Source of the DNA: Burkholderiales bacterium | Lineage (GTDB): Bacteria; Pseudomonadota; Gammaproteobacteria; Burkholderiales; Casimicrobiaceae | Assembly (NCBI GenBank): GCA_025354075.1 | Contig: JANXNO010000141.1 | Location: forward strand, 1-6,682 | DNA length: 6,682 bases | Direction of reading: 5' to 3' | In this document: one piece after another, positions 1-5,071 of the stretch | How positions within the stretch are numbered: the first letter of the stretch is position 1 | Layout of the letters: every line of letters starts with the position of its first letter | Translations under genes and position numbers: made by a program | Notes under the pieces: model-generated | Told to the model about the DNA's origin: nothing | What the model saw: the letters and a program-made list of their open reading frames with translations, nothing else | Databases searched by the model: none

Positions 1-1
1 T

Positions 2-79
2 CACCGGTTCGTGCGTGATGGCTTATTGCCCGAGGACTGGGCGGTGGTGTCTGAGATCGATGTTCGGGAGCGATGTTAA
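2..79 (+). CDS. C-terminal end of an unidentified protein (5' partial)
   Basis: The frame starting at base 2 is open to a TAA at 77-79 and encodes 25 residues (HRFVRDGLLPEDW at the start, SEIDVRERC at the end). The mixed charged and hydrophobic composition looks like the tail of a real soluble protein, and the GC-rich palindrome directly after the stop fits a gene end. The gene begins outside the window and I do not recognise the family. The other two + frames over this stretch are less convincing. With so short a piece, it could be a chance open frame. Confidence 0.45.
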   Translation, partial: HRFVRDGLLPEDWAVVSEIDVRERC

Positions 80-82
80 GCG

Positions 83-110
83 ACCCGGACGCGCTTCGCT
101 TCTCCGGGCT
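83..110. repeat. GC-rich palindrome (REP-like; possible terminator between convergent genes)
   Basis: CCCGGA at 84-89 pairs with TCCGGG at 103-108. Inside it a smaller stem GCG (91-93) / CGC (97-99) closes a CTT loop. Read on the - strand this is the GTAGCCCGGA...GCGAAGCGC...TCCGGG pattern, which I know as a widely scattered intergenic palindrome in beta- and gammaproteobacteria. It lies between the stop codons of two converging genes (79 and 125), so it could end transcription from either side. There is no strong T-run after it, so terminator function is an inference. Confidence 0.5.
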
Positions 111-124
111 ACGTTGCCACAAAT

Positions 125-454
125 TTAAGCCTCCTCCACCGTCCCCGAAGCCCCATTCGCCTTCACCGACGCAATCCCGTTTTCCATCGCGGAGTTGCTT
201 GAATACATTTCGCTCTTGCCGATGGTTTGGCCGTTGCCTGCCTTGAGCACGAAGTATGGGCTGTCGTCTTTGGCGGTCTTGCGCTCGAAAGCGTCATCTT
301 TTTGTGAATTGGTTTGACACGATTTGATGCCGTTCATCGCACCTGCTTTGTCGTTGTAACTCTCGCTGGTGAGGACGACCTGATGGTTGCCCGCCAACAG
401 ATTGAACATGAATTTGCCACCAGCCGCCGTCTTGAGTTTGTATTTTCCGTCCAT
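125..454 (-). CDS. YegP family protein (two DUF1508 repeats)
   Basis: This encodes a small soluble protein of 109 residues, close to the roughly 110 of E. coli YegP. Two tandem DUF1508 repeats are visible. The first, at residues about 14-50, has KFMFNLLAGNHQVVLTSESY, then NGIKSCQTNS. The second, at about 66-101, has PYFVLKAGNGQTIGKSEMYS, then ENGIASVKANG. The family folds as small beta-beta-beta-alpha units and has no firmly established biochemical role; it is often described as stress- or stationary-phase associated, which I do not infer here. The frame stays open upstream to an ATG at 589, but the start at 454 is chosen for three reasons. It matches the family N-terminus (MDGKYKLK). It has AAAAAGGA ending 6 bases upstream. 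The extra upstream residues are unlike the family. It is transcribed divergently from the YdcH-family gene. Confidence 0.93.
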   Translation of the reverse strand: MDGKYKLKTAAGGKFMFNLLAGNHQVVLTSESYNDKAGAMNGIKSCQTNSQKDDAFERKTAKDDSPYFVLKAGNGQTIGKSEMYSSNSAMENGIASVKANGASGTVEEA

Positions 455-500
455 GAGGGTTCCTTTTTGAGTTCCGTGAGCTGCGAGATTCGCAGGCGAA

Positions 501-529
501 ATGATGCGACAACTCGGGCCCGTTGCCAA
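501..529 (-). promoter_or_regulatory. Candidate sigma70 promoter of the YegP-family gene
   Basis: On the - strand, TTGGCA (524-529, 5 of 6 match to TTGACA) is followed after exactly 17 bases by CATCAT (501-506, 4 of 6 match to TATAAT). The -10 box lies 46 bases before the ATG at 454. Transcription would start close to a small inverted repeat, CTGCGA (481-486) / TCGCAG (490-495), which could be a 5' hairpin or an operator. This is a consensus match by eye only. Confidence 0.4.
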
Positions 530-723
530 CCCCGTCGGCAGTTTTTCAGAGCTTATCCTGCCTCTGCCTCGCCGGGGCGTCATACCCACGAAATGCGGCT
601 ATTGACTGTAGCAAACAGCACAACCGTGGCGCGGCGCAACAATAGGGGTTGTCCGACAGCATGTCGTTTGCATGTTGCTACTATCATGTTCACTGCCATA
701 CCGTAGAACAAGGAACGAAAACA

Positions 724-999
724 ATGCACTCAGACCTTTTGCCGCATGCTTTAAATCGTGAATTTCCAGAGTTGGCCGAGGCCGTCGCCCGCTTGAAAGA
801 AACTGACCTGCACTTCGCGCATTTGCTCAAGCAACATGACGCTGTGGACGATCAGATAACTAAGGATGAAATGGGCGTCGCGCCGATGGGCGACACCACG
901 CTCGAAGGCCTGAAAAAGCAGCGTCTGCATTTGAAAGACGAGCTGTATCACATGGCGTCTGCAACCACGAAATCCACTGAAATCAAAGGCGGAAAATAA
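724..999 (+). CDS. YdcH family (DUF465) small protein
   Basis: This is a 91-residue protein of the DUF465/YdcH family, whose members are small helical proteins of unknown function. The core at residues about 13-77 has the expected pattern. FPELAEAVARLKETDLHFAH is one helix, then HDAVDDQITKDE, a short linker, and a second helix LEGLKKQRLHLKDELYHM. The heptad-like spacing of hydrophobic residues suggests a helical hairpin or coiled coil. There is no signal peptide or membrane segment, so it is probably cytoplasmic. The ATG at 724 is chosen because AAGGA (710-714) lies 9 bases upstream; the earlier in-frame ATGs at 649 and 661 have a non-family N-terminus. A weak extended -10 motif, TGcTACTAT, lies at 676-684 without a clear -35. 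The gene ends just before a strong hairpin. Confidence 0.9.
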   Translation: MHSDLLPHALNREFPELAEAVARLKETDLHFAHLLKQHDAVDDQITKDEMGVAPMGDTTLEGLKKQRLHLKDELYHMASATTKSTEIKGGK

Positions 1000-1013
1000 A
1001 TGTTTGCGTAACG

Positions 1014-1041
1014 AAATTGGACTCCGTTTGGAGTCCAATTT
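1014..1041. terminator. Perfect 12-bp hairpin, probable bidirectional terminator
   Basis: AAATTGGACTCC (1014-1025), a GTTT loop (1026-1029) and GGAGTCCAATTT (1030-1041) form an uninterrupted 12-bp stem. It lies 14 bases after the YdcH-family stop and 13 bases beyond the stop of the opposing secretory gene. The A/T-rich base of the stem supplies a short U run on each strand, giving the usual shape of a shared intrinsic terminator for converging genes. Confidence 0.8.
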
Positions 1042-1054
1042 GTGTAGCAGCGGC

Positions 1055-1960
1055 CTACTGCGCTGCGCAGAAAACCGCACCCTCTGGCGCGAAACCGTTT
1101 GCTGCGAGGGTACTGTAAGCGTCTAACGAGGTTACATACCGGTGGGAAATTGCTCGCGGGTTAAACAGGCGATAGACAGCTAGGCTGCCCAATGGGCAGA
1201 CGCCGTTCTTCACGGGTAATACATAGATTTTCGGTGAACCTGGATCATTGCCAAAGCCTTCCGACACCAATCGCTCTGCATCGCCTTGCGATGTCGTTGC
1301 GAATTGGCCGCGCAGCGGAGAGGGATAGGTTAGCCGGAACAGTCGCACTGAGCCTGCGGGCAACGGTTGATCATCTAGCCATGCGCTAAATTCGTAGTCA
1401 CCAAGCCGCGCGATGATCGAGACGTTTCCGAGCTGAATCGTGGCACCCCCAGGCGCGCCGAGTTGCAGAAATGTCGCGGCATCTTTCGAAGGCGATAGCG
1501 GGGATATCCAAGTGTAGATAGGCACTTTGCCGCCTACGGCTGTTACCGTGAGGGGCGTCGTGCTTTGTTCGACGCTGACAGCTTCGCGAGAGCCGGACGG
1601 GTAATTTGCCCAATACGATCCTGTCATTCCAACCGTAACGTCATAACTACCCGCAGCCATACCTGGCACCACGAACGAGCGATGCGTGACGCATGGTCCC
1701 TCGCCCATGTATGAAAGTAATAGCGTCAGTGAACGACCGTCAAGTTTGACCTTCGAAAATAACGGTGCCTCTTGGCTTGCGCAGTAAGGCTGCTTAAACT
1801 CGACTTCTACCCTGAACGGCTCAAATTCCTTTGGAGTCGCGGGGACAAAACTCGCTGCCTGGATAATTGTGGGCGCTGGCTGAGCGGTCGCCGTAAAACA
1901 TGTGGTTAGGACTGATATGCATAGCATCAGCCGCGGCAGAAGATAGTTTCCATGCTTCAT
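1055..1960 (-). CDS. Exported protein with C-terminal DUF5648-like repeats
   Basis: This is a 301-residue secreted or periplasmic protein of unknown function. It has a Sec signal peptide: K2/R10, a hydrophobic core at about 11-24, and an ATA/Q cleavage site after residue 26. A nearby LTTC21 lacks the small residue needed for a standard lipobox. Residues about 32-140 look like a beta-rich, Ig-like domain with C60 and C90. The C-terminus has two related units. The first, at about 205-248, has VRLFRLTYPS, FATTSQGDAERLVSEGF and IYVLP. The second, at about 260-298, has AVYRLFNP, HRYVTSLDAYSTLAANGF and GAVFCA. The pattern YRLxNP..H.Y.TS...A..L...GF..EG is that of DUF5648, found in many extracellular proteins. 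C255 and C298 could form a disulfide. Its ATG overlaps the upstream gene's TGA (ATGA, 1957-1960), and only a weak GGA precedes it, so translation is probably coupled. Confidence 0.85.
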   Translation of the reverse strand: MKHGNYLLPRLMLCISVLTTCFTATAQPAPTIIQAASFVPATPKEFEPFRVEVEFKQPYCASQEAPLFSKVKLDGRSLTLLLSYMGEGPCVTHRSFVVPGMAAGSYDVTVGMTGSYWANYPSGSREAVSVEQSTTPLTVTAVGGKVPIYTWISPLSPSKDAATFLQLGAPGGATIQLGNVSIIARLGDYEFSAWLDDQPLPAGSVRLFRLTYPSPLRGQFATTSQGDAERLVSEGFGNDPGSPKIYVLPVKNGVCPLGSLAVYRLFNPRAISHRYVTSLDAYSTLAANGFAPEGAVFCAAQ

Positions 1961-2817
1961 GGTTGGGTCCAGCTTGAAACGTTTTTAAACTCGAGTCGCC
2001 AATACTCGCTGACCGGCAGATTTGGTTGAATGGATGCGACCAGAAAGGAGATGCCCGCCGCGCCTGTTGCAAATTCGGACGTGTAGCTATTTACAGTTGG
2101 TGCCTTGAAGAACGGGGATGCAGAACCATCCATGTACAACCAATACGTACTTTCCTGAAGATCGTTGGCACCAGAAAATATTCGATAAGTCTGGTTGTCA
2201 TAGAAAAAATCGGGAGAACAAGAATTCGTCGCCTGGGCCGCATTCCAAACAATCGCTTTAACCTTTGGCATTTGATATGACCGTGACGACCATGTTTCCG
2301 TCACCGCAGACTGACTGCTACAAATCGGCCCACCGCCGGCGATCCCAGGGCCAAATATCACTCCTTTACCGGAGTGCCAAGTATCGAAATTATCACTTGC
2401 GGTAAGCAGCGAATTGACAAAATGGTTTTGATAAGTACCAGATGCGAAATAAAATGACGTTACGTCATATTGCGCAAGATGCGCATGGTGGCCAGATGGA
2501 AGCGCAGCCGGTACCCAGAAATTTCCAAAGATAACTCCGTAGTATGTGGCGATGGTGAAGCTCGACGGAACAGACGTATCGGCGTAAATGGATTTCAGTT
2601 GATCACCACGCTTGCTGATCGTACCCAAAGGCTTTGGCATCGACGACATGCTCTGGCCTACGGCGCAAATGCCATCTACTTGTTCGACCGGAACGCGAAC
2701 GTATGTGCTTGCCGTTTGACCTTTTTCATCCCGAACGACTTCTAATCGTTCAAGCACGTTATCAGCGTTATAGGTGAGGAACATAGGCGGAGCCGCTGAA
2801 GATCCTGTGCAAAGCAC
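1957..2817 (-). CDS. Exported hypothetical protein, signal peptide out of frame (mature part)
   Basis: I recognise no family here. From the GTG at 2817 the frame gives 286 residues, but it is open back to 2877 and this GTG is a poor start. It has no clear ribosome site, no signal peptide, and it cuts off natural-looking sequence (TPSNGAALDDSRVRV). A proper export start lies upstream in another frame (TTG 2911 / ATG 2902), separated by a run of nine G; eight G would fuse the two into 317 residues. The body is rich in aromatic, Ser, Thr and Gly residues, with scattered cysteines and motifs such as FASGTYQNHFVNS and FGPGIAGGGPICSS, as expected of a beta-rich extracellular protein. No transmembrane segment is visible in the body. 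It overlaps the next gene by ATGA, so the two probably act together. GC is low here: 24 of 60 bases in both 2161-2220 and 2401-2460. Confidence 0.7.
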   Translation of the reverse strand: MLCTGSSAAPPMFLTYNADNVLERLEVVRDEKGQTASTYVRVPVEQVDGICAVGQSMSSMPKPLGTISKRGDQLKSIYADTSVPSSFTIATYYGVIFGNFWVPAALPSGHHAHLAQYDVTSFYFASGTYQNHFVNSLLTASDNFDTWHSGKGVIFGPGIAGGGPICSSQSAVTETWSSRSYQMPKVKAIVWNAAQATNSCSPDFFYDNQTYRIFSGANDLQESTYWLYMDGSASPFFKAPTVNSYTSEFATGAAGISFLVASIQPNLPVSEYWRLEFKNVSSWTQP

Positions 2818-2830
2818 CCGAACCCGACTG

Positions 2831-2911
2831 TCATCTAGCGCCGCACCGTTGCTTGGAGTTACCCCCCCCCGAGAACATCAGCGCCAACAGAAACCAATAC
2901 ATAATTTTCAA
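2831..2911 (-). pseudogene. Signal-peptide 5' fragment of the exported gene, cut off by frameshift
   Basis: Read from TTG 2911, this gives MKIMYWFLLALMFSGG, then GNSKQRCGAR, and stops at TGA 2831-2833 after 26 residues. The first 13 residues form a signal-peptide n- and h-region (K2, then YWFLLALMF). GGAG (2917-2920) lies 5 bases before the TTG but 14 before the ATG at 2902, so TTG is the better-spaced start; the ATG remains possible. Removing one G from the tract fuses this piece in frame to VTPSNGAALDDSRVRV and the main body, with a possible cleavage site after NGAA. As written, it makes only a short peptide. Confidence 0.65.
2862..2870. repeat. Homopolymer C9 (G9 on coding strand)
   Basis: This is a run of nine C on the given strand, which is nine G in the - strand gene. 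It sits exactly between the signal-peptide codons and the mature-protein frame. The count of nine puts the two out of frame, while eight (or five, or eleven) puts them in frame. Runs of this kind are prone to slipped-strand mispairing and to sequencing error. It is the longest G/C run I saw in the window. Confidence 0.95.
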
Positions 2912-3156
2912 AGCTACTCCAATTGCGATCGCCGCAACACCGCAGCTTAACGCAGTCTAAACCTGCTGAATCATTTGTCGAAAAAATTTACCCAAATCGA
3001 GCTCCCTAAGATGAATCGAAAATTTGTTCAACTAGCCAGTATGTATGCAATGAGATATTTATGAGAAGCGCCTCCATTGAAGACTGGAAATGGCAACCGC
3101 TGTGCCCGAATGACGCACTTTGTCTCACGATAGTGGACGCTAACGACAAGGGCTAG
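2912..3156. other. Divergent intergenic region, AT-rich
   Basis: This is the 245-base gap between the start of the exported gene pair (-) and the short-chain dehydrogenase (+). It must hold promoters in both directions. Bases about 2960-3060 are AT-rich. The best pair on the - strand (TTGAAC, 17 bases, TAGGGA) and on the + strand (TTGTTC at 3024-3029 with no good -10) are too weak to call. It also contains the small open frame at 3061-3156. No palindrome or repeat of note was seen. Confidence 0.5.
3061..3156 (+). CDS. Possible 31-codon upstream ORF abutting the dehydrogenase
   Basis: ATG 3061 opens a 31-residue frame (begins MRSASIEDWKWQPLCPNDAL) that ends in TAG at 3154-3156, immediately before the ATG at 3157. 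It is in the same frame as the dehydrogenase, separated only by the stop. This arrangement would allow reinitiation or attenuator-like control. There is no clear ribosome site before it (only GAGA), no recognisable family, and a frame this short arises easily by chance. It is listed as a weak candidate. Confidence 0.2.
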   Translation: MRSASIEDWKWQPLCPNDALCLTIVDANDKG

Positions 3157-3960
3157 ATGATGTCATTTACAAACATGGTGATCGTAATCACCGGCGCGTC
3201 GGACGGCATCGGGGCTGAGCTTGCGCGCCAGCTATCTCGCGACAAGCCGAAGCTGGTGCTCGCAGCAAGGCGACTGGATGCGTTGCAGGCCGTGGCGGCG
3301 CAATGCGAAGCGCTCGGCGCGACGACGTTTGTGAAGGTCACTGACGTGTCAATTGAAGCGGATTGCAGGTCACTGATTGCGCATGCCGTCGATAAGTACG
3401 GTCGCATTGATGTGCTGGTGAACAACGCAGGCGTGTCGATGCACGCCAATTTCGCCGAAATCAGCGACACCGCGGTCTATGAAAACCTCATGCGCATCAA
3501 TCTCATGGGCAGCATTTGGCCAACGCATGCCGCATTGCCGCATCTGAAATCGAGTAAAGGACTAGTGGTAGCCGTAGCGAGTTTGGCCGGATTGATTGGT
3601 GTTCCGGGACGTACGACTTATTGCGCCACTAAATTTGCACAGACCGGCTTTTTTGAGGCGTTACGCGTTGAGCTTGCGCCCGACGGCGTTGACGTGTGCA
3701 TTGTTTATCCCGGCGTCGTTGCGACGGAGATTCGCCGCAACGGCTGGAATGCCAAGGGCCAAACGGCGGGTGTTTCGGGTCTGAACGAAGCGGGCGCGAT
3801 GAGTGTGGAGGAATGCGCGGGACTCATCATGTCAGCGATGCGACTGCGCAAACGGGAAGAGGTGATGAGTGCCAAAGGTAAGCTCGGTCGCTGGATCAAA
3901 CTGATCGCGCCCACCAAGCTGGATGCGATGGCGCGTGCGGCTTTGGCTAAAGGGCGGTAG
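3157..3960 (+). CDS. Short-chain dehydrogenase/reductase (classical SDR)
   Basis: This is an NAD(P)(H)-dependent oxidoreductase of 267 residues with a Rossmann fold, predicted cytoplasmic. All classical SDR motifs are present: TGASDGIG at 12-19 (dinucleotide binding), D63 in VTDVS, NNAG at 89-92, N115, S142, and Y155-x3-K159 (YCATK), so the catalytic Asn-Ser-Tyr-Lys set is complete. PGVVATE (185-191) follows. AARR after beta-strand 2 (37-40) suggests NADPH, which is an inference. The C-terminal KLGRWIKLIAPTKLDAMAR stretch resembles DHRS7-like lipid-type SDRs. The substrate cannot be told; the nearby acyl-CoA dehydrogenases suggest a hydroxy- or oxo-acyl or lipid substrate. Two starts are adjacent: ATG 3157 and ATG 3160. 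AAGGG (3148-3152) is 4 bases from the first and 7 from the second, so 3160 may be the true start. Confidence 0.93.
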   Translation: MMSFTNMVIVITGASDGIGAELARQLSRDKPKLVLAARRLDALQAVAAQCEALGATTFVKVTDVSIEADCRSLIAHAVDKYGRIDVLVNNAGVSMHANFAEISDTAVYENLMRINLMGSIWPTHAALPHLKSSKGLVVAVASLAGLIGVPGRTTYCATKFAQTGFFEALRVELAPDGVDVCIVYPGVVATEIRRNGWNAKGQTAGVSGLNEAGAMSVEECAGLIMSAMRLRKREEVMSAKGKLGRWIKLIAPTKLDAMARAALAKGR

Positions 3961-3976
3961 GTTGTTTGCTTGACGC

Positions 3977-3996
3977 GTGGGCAACGAGTTGCCCAC
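3977..3996. repeat. Palindrome GTGGGCAAC-GA-GTTGCCCAC
   Basis: A perfect 9-bp inverted repeat (3977-3985 and 3988-3996) is separated by only two bases, followed by CCTACG. It lies 17 bases after the dehydrogenase stop and 57 bases beyond the 3' end of the converging flavoprotein gene. The GTAGGGTGGGCAAC...GTTGCCCAC form is, to my knowledge, a common dispersed intergenic palindrome in betaproteobacteria. It may act as a bidirectional terminator, although there is no T-run. Confidence 0.6.
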
Positions 3997-4053
3997 CCTA
4001 CGACTGCTTTGCTTTAGCCTGTTCTTCCGCGAAGGTGGAGGGGCAGAACGGCG

Positions 4054-5025
4054 CTACAAATACCTAGCAGAATTCCGATGCGACAACGCCACCGCCTCGC
4101 GATACTCGGCCTTCAACCGTTCAACGAGCATAGCTGTCGTCGGCACATCATCCATCTGCCCAACGCCTTGCCCTGAGCCCCAAATATCTTTCCATGCTTT
4201 CGCTGCGCCGCCACCGAAATTCATTGCGGTTTTATCGGCGCTGGGCAGGTTGTCCGGGTCGAGTCCGGCGCTCTTCACGGAGCCTTTCAAATAGTTGCCG
4301 TGAATGCCGGTGAATAGCGACGAATAGATGATGTCCTGCGCGGTCGAATTCACGATCATGTCTTTGTACGCATCGACCGCACGCGCTTCCTGTGTGGCGA
4401 TAAAGCGTGTGCCCATATAGGCAAAGTCTGCGCCCATCGCCTGGGCTGCGAGGATGCTGGCACCGTGCGCAATCGCGCCCGAGAGCGCAATCGTGCCGCT
4501 ATAAAAGCGACGAATTTCGCGCACCAGCGCAAACGGCGACAACGTCCCCGCATGACCGCCTGCGCCTGCGCACACCACGATCAAACCGTCTACGCCTGCT
4601 TCCAACGCCTTCTCGGCGTGACGCACCGAGATGATGTCGTGCATGACGACGCCGCCCCAGGCATGGGCCTGCTTCACCACGTCACCGGGTGCGCGCAGTG
4701 ATGTAATCAACATCGGTGCCTTGTATTTTTCGCACATCTGCATGTCGTGATCGAGCCGGTCATTGCTGGCGTGAACGATCTGGTTAACTGCATAGGGCGC
4801 AATACGGCGCGTCGGTTCAGCGAGCCTGGCCGCAGCGAGTTTTTCGCTGAGCTCGGCCAGCCAATCGTCCAGCTGCTCCTTTGGCCGCGCGTTCAGCGCT
4901 GGAAACGATCCGATGATGCCCGCCATGCACTGCGCCAGTACCAGCGGCGGGTGCGAGATGATGAACAGCGGCGCGCCTATCACGGGCAAACTGAGTTGGT
5001 TCTCTAAAAAAGCGGGGATAGCCAT
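4054..5025 (-). CDS. Nitronate monooxygenase / 2-nitropropane dioxygenase family flavoprotein
   Basis: This is an FMN-dependent TIM-barrel enzyme of 323 residues, within the family range. Motifs in order: IGAPLFIISHP (16-26) and GSFPALNAR (39-47), FMN site and barrel start; CAGAGGHAG (152-160), where H158 matches the catalytic histidine of nitronate monooxygenases; SGAIAHG (182-188) and MGADFAYMGTRF (197-208), the phosphate-binding part; and KAWKDIWGSGQGVG (276-289) near the end. Characterised members oxidise alkyl nitronates, but many relatives beside acyl-CoA genes act on other substrates, such as enoyl reduction, so the substrate is open. An in-frame TAA at 5035-5037 and the absence of another start codon force the start to ATG 5025 or later. 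No Shine-Dalgarno precedes it. It diverges from the acyl-CoA dehydrogenase pair across 46 bases and converges on the SDR. Confidence 0.92.
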   Translation of the reverse strand: MAIPAFLENQLSLPVIGAPLFIISHPPLVLAQCMAGIIGSFPALNARPKEQLDDWLAELSEKLAAARLAEPTRRIAPYAVNQIVHASNDRLDHDMQMCEKYKAPMLITSLRAPGDVVKQAHAWGGVVMHDIISVRHAEKALEAGVDGLIVVCAGAGGHAGTLSPFALVREIRRFYSGTIALSGAIAHGASILAAQAMGADFAYMGTRFIATQEARAVDAYKDMIVNSTAQDIIYSSLFTGIHGNYLKGSVKSAGLDPDNLPSADKTAMNFGGGAAKAWKDIWGSGQGVGQMDDVPTTAMLVERLKAEYREAVALSHRNSARYL

Positions 5026-5036
5026 GATGGAAATTT

Positions 5037-5065
5037 AATAAACTGTGAAGCCAAGCAGGAGGCAA
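5037..5065 (-). promoter_or_regulatory. Candidate promoter of the flavoprotein gene, near-leaderless
   Basis: On the - strand, TTGCCT (5060-5065, 4 of 6 match) and TTTATT (5037-5042, 4 of 6 match) are 17 bases apart. Only 11 bases separate the -10 box from the ATG at 5025, so transcription would begin about 3-5 bases before the start codon. This agrees with the missing Shine-Dalgarno. The -35 overlaps the AGGAGG ribosome site of the divergent gene (5057-5062). It is a weak consensus match. Confidence 0.3.
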
Positions 5066-5071
5066 GTGGTG

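Noticed and set aside
455..589. N-terminal extension of the YegP-family gene to ATG 589
   Set aside because: The extra 45 residues are Arg/Pro-rich and unlike the family. A good Shine-Dalgarno sits before the ATG at 454, and the candidate promoter lies inside the extension.
602..607. TTGACT as a -35 box for the YdcH-family gene
   Set aside because: No acceptable -10 hexamer lies 16-18 bases downstream (CGTGGC at 17).
314..706. 130-residue + strand frame over the YegP-family gene and gap
   Set aside because: It is antisense to a clear gene, has no family resemblance, and has an Arg-rich shadow composition.
649..723. N-terminal extension of the YdcH-family gene to ATG 649
   Set aside because: The residues are not family-like, and AAGGA is correctly placed for ATG 724.
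1072..1960. Lipoprotein signal (LTTC21) in the DUF5648-like protein
   Set aside because: The residue before the Cys is Thr, not Gly/Ala/Ser. A normal ATA/Q signal peptidase I site follows.
2470..2745. 91-residue + strand frame inside the exported gene
   Set aside because: It lies opposite the continuous exported-protein frame and has no ribosome site or family.
3153..3470. 105-residue - strand frame opposite the SDR gene
   Set aside because: It is a shadow of a gene with complete SDR motifs. The Ser/Ala/Thr-rich composition is typical of antisense frames.
4054..5025. Assignment as IpdC, the steroid ring-degradation member of the nitronate monooxygenase family
   Set aside because: The N-terminal motif and neighbourhood do not specifically match what I recall of IpdC, and no other steroid genes are visible.
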